This document shows, piece by piece, positions 22,611 to 29,375 of a stretch of 29,497 nucleotides of DNA. How positions within the stretch are numbered: position 1 is the first letter of the stretch; every line of letters starts with the position of its first letter. The stretch is from an uncultured Lachnospiraceae bacterium (GTDB lineage Bacteria; Bacillota; Clostridia; Lachnospirales; Lachnospiraceae). The stretch covers positions 1 through 29,497 of the forward strand of contig CAJUIS010000028.1 in NCBI GenBank assembly GCA_910586645.1, in the 5' to 3' direction. Made by a program: the position numbers and the translations under genes. Below the pieces are notes generated by a model, which ran no database searches, was not told where the DNA came from, and saw only the letters and a list, made by a program, of their open reading frames with translations.

Positions 22611-23546
22611 ATGATATTTCAAAATGTTTTAGACGCAATTGGCCATACGCCAATTATAAGGCTGAACCGGATGAATAAGCCGGGCAGTGCGGAAGTCCTC
22701 GTCAAATTTGAGGGATTAAATGTCGGCGGTTCCATAAAGACGCGAACAGCGTACAATATGATACTTGCCGCCGAAAAAATGGGACTTGTACATAAAGATA
22801 CGATTATTGTGGAGCCGACCAGCGGCAATCAGGGAATTGGCCTTGCTCTTGTCGGAGCTGTGCGGGGATATAAAACAATTATCATTATGCCTGATTCCGT
22901 CAGTGAGGAGCGGCGGCTTTTGGTAAAGCACTACGGGGCTGAGGTAAAATTAATCCATGACGCCGGAAATATTGGCGAATGTATAGAAAAATGCCTTAAG
23001 ACTGCCTTAAAAATGGCAGAAGAAGATCCAAATGTGTTTGTTCCGCAGCAGTTTGAAAATCCAAACAACATCAAAGCCCATAAGCATCATACGGCTCTTG
23101 AGATTTTAGAACAGGTGGCGGGCCCGATTCATGGATTTTGTTCCGGCATTGGTACGGGAGGCACAATTACCGGAATCGGCGAGGTCTTAAAAGCGCAGAA
23201 TCCGGATATTTTAATCTGGGCGGTGGAACCGGAAAATGCAGCTATTTTAGCGGGCGGTACGATTGGAACGCATATGCAGATGGGAATCGGCGACGGCGTA
23301 ATTCCAAAGATTTTAAATCAGAAGATATATGAAGACATTTATATTGTAACGGATGAAGAAGCCATTCAAACGGCAAAAGATCTTGCGCGTCTGGAAGGGA
23401 TCATGTGCGGAATTTCCAGCGGCACAAACGTAGCTGCCGCCCTTAAAATGGCGGAACAATTAGGCGAAGGAAAAACTGTTGTTACTGTATTGCCAGATAC
23501 GGCGGAACGGTATTTTTCCACACCGTTGTTTGAAGATCAGGAGTAA
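22611..23546 (+). CDS. cysK: Cysteine synthase-like PLP-dependent beta-replacement enzyme
   Basis: Fold type II PLP enzyme of the O-acetylserine sulfhydrylase/cystathionine beta-synthase family, 311 residues; the symbol is family-level only. Features are HTPIIRLNRM at the N-terminus, the PLP lysine K43 in GGSIKTR, the substrate loop TSGNQGIGLA, the PLP-phosphate loop GIGTGGTITGIGEVL, and GISSGTNVAAAL with VLPDTAERY near the end. The canonical forms are GGSVKDR and TSGNTG; here Lys is followed by Thr-Arg and the loop Thr is Gln. So the enzyme probably makes cysteine or a related beta-substituted alanine, but the exact substrate is open. The start follows AGGAG by about eight bases. It is divergent from spmB and is followed by a phosphatase gene five bases after its stop. 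Confidence 0.85.
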   Translation: MIFQNVLDAIGHTPIIRLNRMNKPGSAEVLVKFEGLNVGGSIKTRTAYNMILAAEKMGLVHKDTIIVEPTSGNQGIGLALVGAVRGYKTIIIMPDSVSEERRLLVKHYGAEVKLIHDAGNIGECIEKCLKTALKMAEEDPNVFVPQQFENPNNIKAHKHHTALEILEQVAGPIHGFCSGIGTGGTITGIGEVLKAQNPDILIWAVEPENAAILAGGTIGTHMQMGIGDGVIPKILNQKIYEDIYIVTDEEAIQTAKDLARLEGIMCGISSGTNVAAALKMAEQLGEGKTVVTVLPDTAERYFSTPLFEDQE

Positions 23547-23551
23547 ATGCC

Positions 23552-24106
23552 ATGGATATTTTACTGCAGATGGATGGTGAAATTTTATTATGGATTCAGG
23601 AACATCTGAGAAAAGAATTTTTAAATCCAATTGTTATGTTTATAACGGGACTTGGGGACGCAGGGTGGTTTTGGATTCTGCTCTGCGTGATTTTGCTGTT
23701 TTCAAAACAGTTCCGCAAAACAGGAATTACGGGGCTGCTTGCGCTTCTGATCGGATTTATCATTACGAATCTTTTTTTGAAAAATGCGGTGATGCGCGTA
23801 CGTCCTTATGAAATGATTGAAGGTCTTCAGCTAATCGGAAAAAGCGCCCGTGATTTTTCTTTTCCATCCGGTCATTCCACTGCTTCGATTGCAGCTTCCA
23901 CCGTTTTTTTGATAAAGCTTCCAAAAAAATTTGGTGTTTTTGCATTTTTGCTTGGAGCGTTGATTTGTTTTACAAGGCTTTATATTGGCATACATTATCC
24001 CACAGATGTAATCGCTGGAATTTTGATTGGCCTTTTTGCCGCGTATGCAGCAGTTTTTCTTATGGACAGGAAAAAGGAAAGCGCGGACACATTTCATCTT
24101 TTTTAA
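23552..24106 (+). CDS. PAP2-family membrane phosphatase
   Basis: Integral membrane phosphatase of 184 residues, probably acting on undecaprenyl pyrophosphate or another lipid phosphate on the outer face of the membrane. The three PAP2 motifs are intact: KNAVMRVRP (K-x6-RP), PSGH in SFPSGHSTAS, and TRLYIGIHYPTD with the catalytic His. There are five or six hydrophobic segments (for example WFWILLCVILLF, GLLALLIGFIITNLFL, IAGILIGLFAAYAAVFL). AGGAG at 23539-23543 within the end of the preceding gene serves the ATG, so the two genes are coupled. The 3' end of the coding sequence is part of a terminator hairpin shared with the converging S1-domain gene, and its stop codon lies at the loop of that hairpin. 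Confidence 0.93.
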   Translation: MDILLQMDGEILLWIQEHLRKEFLNPIVMFITGLGDAGWFWILLCVILLFSKQFRKTGITGLLALLIGFIITNLFLKNAVMRVRPYEMIEGLQLIGKSARDFSFPSGHSTASIAASTVFLIKLPKKFGVFAFLLGALICFTRLYIGIHYPTDVIAGILIGLFAAYAAVFLMDRKKESADTFHLF

Positions 24107-24125
24107 GATGAGTTCTGTCCGCGCT
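24080..24125. terminator. Terminator hairpin shared by the PAP2 gene and the converging S1-domain gene
   Basis: Outer stem AGCGCGGACA (24080-24089) with TGTCCGCGCT (24116-24125), inner stem TCATCTT (24094-24100) with AAGATGA (24105-24111), loop TTTT. The T-rich tail lies on the minus strand (TTTCCTTTTTCC), so it mainly ends the S1-domain transcript, yet its left arm is PAP2 coding sequence. Confidence 0.8.
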
Positions 24126-24132
24126 GCGTAAA

Positions 24133-25074
24133 TCAGTTGTCCAGTTTGATATCTGCGAGAAGGGATCCAAGGTTTGTGGATACGGACTCGTGTGAAGAAT
24201 ACGCTTCCACGCTTTTGCTTGTCTCTTTTGCTTCGGTATCGATCATCTCTTCTTCCAATACGCGCATACTTAAGCTGATTTTGTTGTCGTTTGTATTTAA
24301 GATTTTTGCTTTTATTTTCTGGCCGGTTTCTAATGCTTCTTTTGGGTGTTTGATGCGTTTTGTGGAAATTTGGGAAATATGAACAAGACCGCTTAATCCG
24401 TTTCCAATATTTACAAAAGCTCCATAAGGCATAAGACTTTCTACCGTTCCTTCCACAATAGCCCCTGGCGTCAGCATGGAAATTCTGTGGTTTTGTTCTT
24501 CCTGCGCTTTTTCCCGTTCAATCACTTTTGCTGACATAACCAGTTTTTTCTTTTTCCTGTCAACAGTAATGACCTTAACGTCAACGTCTTTTCCAAGCCA
24601 TGGCGTGCAGTCTTCTACGTAATCAAGACTCAGGTGGGAAGCCGGGATAAATCCGCGTATGCCTTCCAGATAAGCGATTACGCCGCTTGGGACGATTCCC
24701 TTGATGCGGACTTTTACCCTGGTTTCTTCTTCCAGATACTGATTCAGCTTATCCCATGCAAGCACGTCGTTCGCTTCTTTTCTGGAAAGCAGAAGATTTC
24801 CTTCTCCATCGTCCATACGGATAATCGTAGCTTCCATAACATCACCTACATGAACGGATTCCAAGAGGTTAAAATCAGGATCAACGCTGATTTCTTCCGC
24901 TTTGATAATGCCGGACGCATAGTACTTTAAGTCCAGCGTAACGTCCTCTTCTGTCACGGCGATTACGGTTCCGGTGATAATGTCTCCTTCTGATAATTTC
25001 CGGAAAGAAGCTTCCAGTTCGTTTTTATAATCGTTCATAGATTCCGATGCCTGGACAGTTTTTTCTTCACTCAT
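24133..25074 (-). CDS. S1-domain RNA-binding protein, 30S ribosomal protein S1-like
   Basis: A 313-residue protein with three S1 OB-fold domains at about residues 28-100 (GDIITGTVIAVTEEDVTLDL), 113-185 (RVKVRIKGIVPSGVIAYLEGIRGFIPAS) and 203-275 (PGAIVEGTVESLMPYGAFVNIGNGLSGLVHISQIS). The third is the most canonical, with the full GAFVDI/GLVHISQ pattern. Firmicute S1-like proteins (YpfD type) usually have four repeats, so this is a short version. It lacks the IspH fusion that some Clostridia have. It probably binds mRNA and helps translation, but whether it is a true ribosomal protein is uncertain. AAGGAG before the minus-strand ATG supports the start; the acidic, serine-rich tail (ETSKSVEAYSSHES) is of unknown use. 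Confidence 0.9.
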   Translation of the reverse strand: MSEEKTVQASESMNDYKNELEASFRKLSEGDIITGTVIAVTEEDVTLDLKYYASGIIKAEEISVDPDFNLLESVHVGDVMEATIIRMDDGEGNLLLSRKEANDVLAWDKLNQYLEEETRVKVRIKGIVPSGVIAYLEGIRGFIPASHLSLDYVEDCTPWLGKDVDVKVITVDRKKKKLVMSAKVIEREKAQEEQNHRISMLTPGAIVEGTVESLMPYGAFVNIGNGLSGLVHISQISTKRIKHPKEALETGQKIKAKILNTNDNKISLSMRVLEEEMIDTEAKETSKSVEAYSSHESVSTNLGSLLADIKLDN

Positions 25075-25112
25075 TTTGATACGCTCCTTCTTTTTATTTT
25101 TTACATGATTCC

Positions 25113-25121
25113 ATTATATCA
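25113..25121 (-). promoter_or_regulatory. Extended -10 promoter element of the S1-domain gene
   Basis: Minus-strand TGATATAAT (25113-25121): TG, one base, TATAAT. No convincing -35 box lies 16-18 bases upstream, as is common for extended -10 promoters. The ATG follows about 40 bases downstream. Confidence 0.55.
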
Positions 25122-25169
25122 TATCAGTGGTTTTTAAGGAATAAAATCATTTATTTTTTCAAGTTTTGT

Positions 25170-25198
25170 TTGACAAGTTTTAAAGAAACAGATATAAT
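25170..25198 (+). promoter_or_regulatory. Perfect-consensus promoter of tRNA-fMet
   Basis: TTGACA (25170-25175), 17-base spacer, TATAAT (25193-25198): exact consensus in both boxes, as expected for a stable-RNA gene. The tRNA begins 25 bases after the -10 box. Confidence 0.92.
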
Positions 25199-25222
25199 AG
25201 CTCATACATAAAATATGAATAG

Positions 25223-25296
25223 CGCGGGGTGGAGCAGTCTGGAAGCTCGTCGGGCTCATAACCCGAAGGCCGCAGGTTCAAATCCTGCCCCCGCAA
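25223..25296 (+). tRNA. Initiator tRNA-fMet (anticodon CAT)
   Basis: Complete cloverleaf: acceptor CGCGGGG (25223-25229) against CCCCGCA (25289-25295) with the C1-A72 mismatch that marks bacterial initiator tRNA. The anticodon stem has three G-C pairs (GGG with CCC), also an initiator mark. The anticodon CAT is at 25257-25259, the T-stem/loop GCAGG-TTCAAAT-CCTGC, the discriminator A at 25296. CCA is not encoded (CTA follows) and must be added by the nucleotidyltransferase. It stands alone, not in a tRNA cluster. Confidence 0.97.
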
Positions 25297-25382
25297 CTAA
25301 TGTTTGCAATCAGCCGTTTTTATTTTATCTCAAAGCGTATGCAGATTATAACAAAAGCGGCAGCGGATGAAAGGCATATGAT

Positions 25383-25423
25383 AAAAGGATATTCTTAAAA
25401 TATATATGAGAGTATCCTTTTTT
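25383..25423 (+). terminator. Terminator downstream of tRNA-fMet
   Basis: AAAAGGATATTCTT (25383-25396) pairs with GAGAGTATCCTTTT (25408-25421), 14 bp with two G-U pairs, and T-run to 25423. It lies about 90 bases after the tRNA. Confidence 0.82.
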
Positions 25424-25506
25424 GCAATTGGATTTCTTACATGAATAAAAAAGCAAAAACAGAGACGCTTCTGAAATAAGTGTCAGAATGTCTGTCCATT
25501 TTTTTG

Positions 25507-26106
25507 TCATACGTTCTGACAATCCGTATATTTGGCAAACTGTTTTTCCATTGCCACAAGCGCTTCGGCATATTCTTTCAGTTCTGCCGCAATCTGTTCT
25601 TTATCGTCTCTTTTCATTTTATAGAGAATCCTGTGCTCCATGCTGGCCCAAAAATCCATAGACATTGTCCGCAATTGTATTTCTACCGGAAAATATTCCA
25701 TCCCATCCATACAGTAGACCGGAACGCCCACAATAATATGATAACTGCGGTAGCCGTTTGGTTTCGGCTGGTTTATGTAATCGCATTCCCGGATAATAAT
25801 CAAATCAGACTGGAACTTTAGTGTATCCGCCAAACTGTAAATATCTTCCGTAAAATAGCAAATCACCCGGAGGCCCGCAATGTCCTGCAGATAATCTTTT
25901 GCATTCATCATCGTGGGTTCTTTGCCTTTTTTTAAAAGTTTTTTTTCAATGCTCTCCTTTTTTTTGATGCGTTCCTGGATATGATGTGTTGGTCGGGCAG
26001 AAGTTTTGCCGTAAAGATTGTGTTCCAGCACATTCAAACGCGCAAGCAGAATGTCCTTTGCATCTGAATAGGGTTGTATAAATGTATAATATTGTTCATT
26101 TGTCAT
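25507..26106 (-). CDS. Small alarmone synthetase, RelA/SpoT-type GTP pyrophosphokinase
   Basis: A single-domain (p)ppGpp synthetase of 199 residues, in the YjbM/RelQ size class, with no hydrolase or regulatory domain. The synthetase motifs are KKLLKKGKEPTM (ATP-site basic residues), DIAGLRVICYF with the Mg-binding D75, YINQPKPNGYRSYH (GTP-binding G-loop) and VEIQLRTMSMDFWASMEH (E142). It transfers pyrophosphate from ATP to GDP or GTP. These enzymes often respond to cell-wall stress; nothing in this sequence shows the trigger. The ribosome-binding site is poor: the nearest AGAGG lies 15 bases from the ATG, suggesting low or controlled translation. It is divergent from the VanZ-family gene, with 290 bases between. 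Confidence 0.92.
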   Translation of the reverse strand: MTNEQYYTFIQPYSDAKDILLARLNVLEHNLYGKTSARPTHHIQERIKKKESIEKKLLKKGKEPTMMNAKDYLQDIAGLRVICYFTEDIYSLADTLKFQSDLIIIRECDYINQPKPNGYRSYHIIVGVPVYCMDGMEYFPVEIQLRTMSMDFWASMEHRILYKMKRDDKEQIAAELKEYAEALVAMEKQFAKYTDCQNV

Positions 26107-26179
26107 TTGCAGTTTGTTTATCCTCTTTTCTAATCTGTTCTAATAACAGTATACCTGTCATTTTTAATAAATCTATGTA

Positions 26180-26396
26180 TATAATATGAAACTTTTCTGA
26201 GAAAAGTATTAAGTTTTTAAAATTTTCGTAAAAAAGAATTTTGGCGCCACAAATTTTTTATTCTGCCGGGTTATTGTCACTCAGCGTATGTCCAGCGATC
26301 CCCATTCTATTGCTTTGTCAGCCGTCAAAAGACGGCGTTTGGGGCGTATATCCCTTTATTCACTGAGGATATAATACAAAAAAGGAGATATAAATT
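26180..26396 (+). other. Structured non-coding leader upstream of the VanZ-family gene
   Basis: No ORF. A possible -10 box TATAAT lies at 26180-26185 and a second at 26370-26375, both with weak -35 matches. Between them are a hairpin ACTTTTC-TGA-GAAAAGT (26191-26207), a very stable GCCGTC-AAAA-GACGGC hairpin (26321-26336), CCCCA and TGGGG arms enclosing it, CTCAG and CTGAG arms enclosing everything, and a near-direct repeat GCGTATGTCC / GCGTATATCC (26284-26293, 26344-26353). It matches no riboswitch family I know. AAAGGAG (26381-26387) serves the ATG. Confidence 0.4.
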
Positions 26397-26909
26397 ATGA
26401 ATTACAAAAATCAGAAAATCATTACAAAAACAATGTTTATCATTTATTTTATCATTCTGACATGGATTATTCTGTTTAAAATGCAGACAGATTTTTTACA
26501 GCTTGTCAATACCGGATACAGAAATATCAATCTGATCCCATTTCAGGGTTCTCTGGAAACAAATAGAATGATGGCGGTGAATGAGATCATAATGAATGTT
26601 ATTATTTTTCTTCCGTTTGGCGTTTATATCAGTATGCTGAAAGAAAACTGGAATATTTTAAGAAAAGCAGCGCCTGTTTTTTTTACAAGCTTTGCATTTG
26701 AAACATTGCAGTATATTTTTGCCATAGGCGCAAGCGACATTACAGACTTAATCGGAAACACATTAGGAGGGCTGCTTGGAATTGCTCTTTTTTGGATATT
26801 GTCAAAAGTTTTGAAAGATCATACAATAAGAACAATCAATATACTGGCCGCTGTCGGAACAGTCCTTGTCGCCGGACTGCTTGGAATTATCACGATTGCA
26901 AATCTTTAG
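26397..26909 (+). CDS. VanZ-family membrane protein
   Basis: A 170-residue integral membrane protein with four hydrophobic segments: FIIYFIILTWIILFK near the start, IIMNVIIFLPFGVYISML, the middle AAPVFFTSFAFETLQYIF, and ILAAVGTVLVAGLLGIITI at the end. The pattern NLIPFQ, NIIxFxPFG, FExxQ and DITDLIGNTLGGLLG is the VanZ hallmark. VanZ of Enterococcus gives low-level teicoplanin tolerance, but most family members have no known role and no van genes are present here, so resistance should not be inferred. The start is supported by AAAGGAG ten bases before the ATG. Confidence 0.88.
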   Translation: MNYKNQKIITKTMFIIYFIILTWIILFKMQTDFLQLVNTGYRNINLIPFQGSLETNRMMAVNEIIMNVIIFLPFGVYISMLKENWNILRKAAPVFFTSFAFETLQYIFAIGASDITDLIGNTLGGLLGIALFWILSKVLKDHTIRTINILAAVGTVLVAGLLGIITIANL

Positions 26910-26924
26910 AGAGTGTTTGACAGC

Positions 26925-26951
26925 CCGGAGGATGAGCCGTCTGGATTTTTT
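26925..26951 (+). terminator. Weak candidate terminator after the VanZ-family gene
   Basis: CCGGA (26925-26929) pairs with TCTGG (26940-26944), one G-U, followed by ATTTTTT. The stem is short, so some read-through into the sirtuin gene is possible. Confidence 0.4.
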
Positions 26952-27024
26952 CACATAATTTGTCCGGGAGTCGTTTTGTTAAAAATGCGGTAGAGAAAAA
27001 TTTTTCAGGAAGGGAGAAATAAAA

Positions 27025-27744
27025 ATGAATCAGGCAGATCAGTTTTTACAATGGGTAAAAGAATCGGACAATATTGTGTTTTTTGGAGGCGCGGGAGTTT
27101 CCACAGAAAGCGGAATTCCTGATTTTCGCAGTGTAGACGGCCTTTACAATCAGGAATATGATAATCCGCCGGAAACAATTTTAAGCCATACGTTTTATAT
27201 GCGCAATCCATCGGAATTTTACCGTTTTTACAGAAATAAAATGCTCTGCCTTGATGCAAAGCCAAACGCAGCGCATAAAAAGCTGGCGGAGTTAGAAGCG
27301 GCGGGAAAGTTAAAAGCTGTTATTACACAAAATATTGACGGCCTGCATCAGGCGGCCGGAAGTAAAAAAGTTTTGGAGCTTCACGGCAGCGTGCACAGAA
27401 ATTACTGTCAGAAATGCGGAAAGTTATTTGACGCCGCATACATAGCGGAAAGCAGAGACTGCCCGGTTTGCGATATATGCGGAGGAAAAATTAAACCGGA
27501 TGTAGTCTTGTATGAGGAAGGGCTTGACAACGATACGATGCGCCAGTCCGTGCATTATATCGCAAATGCAGATATGCTGATCGTCGGAGGAACTTCGCTT
27601 GCCGTCTACCCGGCTGCCGGGCTGATTGATTATTATCAGGGCGATAAGCTTGTGTTAATTAATAAATCTGCAACTCCATATGACAATAGGGCAAATCTGC
27701 GGGTGGAAGGAAAAATCGGAGAAATTTTTTCTCAAATTGTATAA
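27025..27744 (+). CDS. cobB: Sir2-family NAD-dependent protein deacylase
   Basis: Sirtuin of 239 residues that removes acyl groups from lysines using NAD+. It has GAGVSTESGIPDFRS (NAD site, residues 22-36), TQNIDGLH at 101-108 and the catalytic His120 in ELHGS. The zinc site uses C128 and C131 (CQKC) with a pair from CPVCDIC (146-152), which holds one more cysteine than needed. VGGTSLAVYPAAG closes the Rossmann fold. The start follows GGAAGGGAG at about eight bases. It may share a message with the downstream DUF951 gene (38 bases apart). Whether it is a deacetylase or also removes longer acyl groups cannot be told here. Confidence 0.95.
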   Translation: MNQADQFLQWVKESDNIVFFGGAGVSTESGIPDFRSVDGLYNQEYDNPPETILSHTFYMRNPSEFYRFYRNKMLCLDAKPNAAHKKLAELEAAGKLKAVITQNIDGLHQAAGSKKVLELHGSVHRNYCQKCGKLFDAAYIAESRDCPVCDICGGKIKPDVVLYEEGLDNDTMRQSVHYIANADMLIVGGTSLAVYPAAGLIDYYQGDKLVLINKSATPYDNRANLRVEGKIGEIFSQIV

Positions 27745-27782
27745 AACAGATATTATCAGTGAAAAAGAGGGAAAAGACAGAT

Positions 27783-27974
27783 ATGCAGTTTGAAATCGGA
27801 GATATTGTAAAATTAAAGAAAAAACATCCCTGCGGCAGCTTTGAATGGGAAGTATTGCGGGTAGGGGCTGATTTTCGGTTGAAATGTTTCGGATGCGGCC
27901 ATCAGATTATGATTGCCCGCAGATTAGTTGAAAAAAATGTAAAAGAAATTCGAAAAAAGCTTGATTCTGAATAA
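27783..27974 (+). CDS. DUF951 family protein
   Basis: A 63-residue protein of a family found in almost all Firmicutes, often near rpsF or engD. The sequence QFEIGDIVKLKKKHPCGSFEWEVLRVGADF then CFGCGH is characteristic. The Cys of HPCG and the CxxC of CFGCG form a likely metal site. The fold is expected to be a small beta-barrel; the molecular role is not established. I prefer ATG 27783 because the peptide from there is the family N-terminus and GAGGG lies upstream; the GTG at 27759 would add eight charged residues without a ribosome-binding site. The end of this gene carries the -35 box of the rpsF promoter. Confidence 0.92.
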   Translation: MQFEIGDIVKLKKKHPCGSFEWEVLRVGADFRLKCFGCGHQIMIARRLVEKNVKEIRKKLDSE

Positions 27975-27989
27975 GTATTATGTTATTAT
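27961..27989 (+). promoter_or_regulatory. Predicted promoter of rpsF-ssb-rpsR
   Basis: TTGATT (27961-27966, inside the DUF951 gene), 17-base spacer and TATTAT (27984-27989) with TG at 27981-27982. The leader of about 100 bases to rpsF holds a weak ATCCC/GGGAT hairpin (28034-28058 region); I could not recognise the S6:S18 binding motif there. Confidence 0.5.
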
Positions 27990-28095
27990 ATCTACTTGTG
28001 AAAAACTATAAATTCCTTGCTCTTTCCATAGAAAATCCCCACAAAAATTAAAATGGGATGAGAGAGGGCCAGAGACCAAAAGGAGGTACAATTGC

Positions 28096-28386
28096 ATGAA
28101 CAAATATGAATTAGCGCTTGTTGTTAATGCAAAAATCGAAGATGATGCCAGAGCTGCTACAGTTGAAAAGGCGAAAGAGTACATTGCTCGTTTCGGCGGA
28201 ACTGTAACAGAAGTTGAAGACTGGGGTAAGAAAAGATTAGCTTACGAAGTTCAGAAAATGAGAGAAGGCTTCTATTATTTTATCCAGTTTGATGCAAACG
28301 CTGACGTTCCGGCGCAGTTGGAACAGCGTGTTCGTATTATGGATAACGTTCTTCGTTTCTTATGCGTTAGAAAAGACGAGGCATAA
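28096..28386 (+). CDS. rpsF: 30S ribosomal protein S6
   Basis: Small-subunit protein that binds 16S rRNA together with S18. The 96 residues are normal length and the features are MNKYELALVVNA at the start, the conserved VEDWGKKRLAYEV and EGFYYFIQFDA, and a C-terminal RIMDNVLRFLCVRKDE. AAGGAGG precedes the ATG at 28096 by a good distance. It opens the cluster rpsF-ssb-rpsR, conserved in Firmicutes, in which the S6 and S18 partners flank the single-stranded DNA-binding protein. Confidence 0.98.
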   Translation: MNKYELALVVNAKIEDDARAATVEKAKEYIARFGGTVTEVEDWGKKRLAYEVQKMREGFYYFIQFDANADVPAQLEQRVRIMDNVLRFLCVRKDEA

Positions 28387-28405
28387 ACAGAAAAGAGGAA
28401 AATAT

Positions 28406-28846
28406 ATGAATAAAGTAATTCTTATGGGACGCCTGACAAGAGATCCGGAAATTCGTTATTCCCAGGGTGAACAGTCTACCGCAGTGGCCAGATATACGCT
28501 TGCGGTTGACAGGAGGTTCCGCCGGGACGGCGATCAGCAGACAGCCGATTTTATCGGATGCGTCGCTTTCGGACGTCAAGGTGAATTTGCCGAAAAGTAT
28601 TTGCGAAAAGGGACAAAAATCGCAGTTACAGGCAGAATTCAGACAGGAAGCTACACCAACAGGGACGGACAAAAGGTTTATACGACGGATGTGGTAGTCG
28701 AAGAACAGGAATTTGCAGAAAGTAAGGCAGCCAGTGAGAATAACGGAGGGTTTGTTCCGGCGGACAGACCGTCGCCGGGCATTGCGGCAGGAGACGGATT
28801 TATGAATATACCGGACGGCATAGATGAAGAGCTGCCCTTTAATTAA
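28406..28846 (+). CDS. ssb: Single-stranded DNA-binding protein
   Basis: OB-fold protein that coats single-stranded DNA in replication and repair, 146 residues. The N-terminal domain has MNKVILMGRLTRDPEIRYSQ, FIGCVAFGRQGEFAEKYLRKG and RIQTGSYTNRDGQKVYTTDV. A short glycine/proline-rich linker ends in the acidic tip DGIDEELPFN, the docking site for partner proteins. ATG 28406 is chosen because GAGG precedes it and the peptide is the family N-terminus. A longer in-frame reading from 28289 overlaps rpsF and adds unrelated residues. It lies 19 bases after rpsF and 20 before rpsR. Confidence 0.97.
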   Translation: MNKVILMGRLTRDPEIRYSQGEQSTAVARYTLAVDRRFRRDGDQQTADFIGCVAFGRQGEFAEKYLRKGTKIAVTGRIQTGSYTNRDGQKVYTTDVVVEEQEFAESKAASENNGGFVPADRPSPGIAAGDGFMNIPDGIDEELPFN

Positions 28847-28866
28847 AAATTACAGGAGGTAATGAA

Positions 28867-29127
28867 ATGGCTTATAGTAAAGAAGGCAAAGACGGATCTT
28901 CTTTTAAAAGAAGACCTATGCACAGAAGAAAAAAAGTTTGTGTATTTTGTGGAAAAGACAATGTGATTGATTATAAAGACACAAATAAATTAAAAAGATA
29001 TATCTCCGAAAGAGGGAAAATACTTCCAAGGAGAATTACCGGAAATTGTGCAAAGCATCAGAGAGCTCTTACAGTTGCAATTAAGAGAGCGCGTCACATC
29101 GCATTAATGCCATATGTAACGGATTAA
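28867..29127 (+). CDS. rpsR: 30S ribosomal protein S18
   Basis: S6 partner in the small subunit, 86 residues. A basic N-terminus precedes the core IDYKDTNKLKRYISERGKILPRRITG and the C-terminal ALTVAIKRARHIALMPY. It keeps a CVFC pair (about residues 25-28) and a later Cys-His (NCAKH), so it is the zinc-binding C+ form of S18; organisms under zinc limitation often hold a second C- copy, which is not in the window. AGGAGG (28855-28860) lies six bases before the ATG. A terminator follows at once. Confidence 0.98.
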   Translation: MAYSKEGKDGSSFKRRPMHRRKKVCVFCGKDNVIDYKDTNKLKRYISERGKILPRRITGNCAKHQRALTVAIKRARHIALMPYVTD

Positions 29128-29134
29128 ATGAACG

Positions 29135-29171
29135 GGCCAATTATTCGTTTTTTGAATAATTGGTCATTTTT
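29135..29171 (+). terminator. Terminator of rpsF-ssb-rpsR
   Basis: GGCCAATTATTC (29135-29146) pairs with GAATAATTGGTC (29154-29165), 12 bp with one G-U, followed by a T-run (29167-29171). Confidence 0.85.
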
Positions 29172-29201
29172 CATAATTTTTACATCAAATGAAAAAAGTT
29201 C

Positions 29202-29230
29202 TTGACAAAGAATTATCTGTTTAGTATTAT
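29202..29230 (+). promoter_or_regulatory. Promoter of tRNA-Ser
   Basis: TTGACA (29202-29207), 17-base spacer, TATTAT (29225-29230). The stretch TTGACAAAG...AATTAT is shared with the next promoter at 29376. Confidence 0.85.
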
Positions 29231-29257
29231 AGGATATGCGTTATGTCGTATGACTTT

Positions 29258-29345
29258 GGAGAAGTACTCAAGTGGCCGAAGAGGTGCCCCTGCTAAGGGT
29301 ATAGGTCGGGTGACCGGCGCGAGGGTTCAAATCCCTCCTTCTCCG
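29258..29345 (+). tRNA. tRNA-Ser (anticodon GCT)
   Basis: Class II tRNA with long variable arm. The acceptor GGAGAAG (29258-29264) pairs with CTTCTCC, discriminator G at 29345. The anticodon loop CTGCTAA gives anticodon GCT (29292-29294), reading AGC/AGU. The variable arm is GGTCGGGTGACC and the T arm GAGGG-TTCAAAT-CCCTC. CCA is not encoded. A weak AT-rich hairpin with T-run follows (TTTTG-TTCAA-CAAAA, 29346-29365). Confidence 0.96.
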
Positions 29346-29375
29346 TTTTGTTCAACAAAATTTTTAAAAAAGTTG

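Noticed and set aside
22530..22622. Longer spmB frame starting at 22622 on the minus strand
   Set aside because: The extra residues do not look like the family, the frame overlaps the start of the divergent gene, and GGAG is correctly placed before the inner ATG.
26397..26909. VanZ-family gene as a glycopeptide-resistance gene
   Set aside because: No vanHAX or regulator genes are nearby, and the family is widespread in sensitive Firmicutes.
27759..27782. GTG start for the DUF951 protein
   Set aside because: No ribosome-binding site, and the family begins at the inner Met.
27990..28095. S6:S18 autoregulatory leader before rpsF
   Set aside because: Expected from other bacteria, but I could not find the conserved binding motif, only a weak hairpin; left unannotated.
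28289..28405. Extended ssb frame from 28289
   Set aside because: It runs through rpsF in another frame and adds unrelated residues; ATG 28406 gives the family N-terminus.
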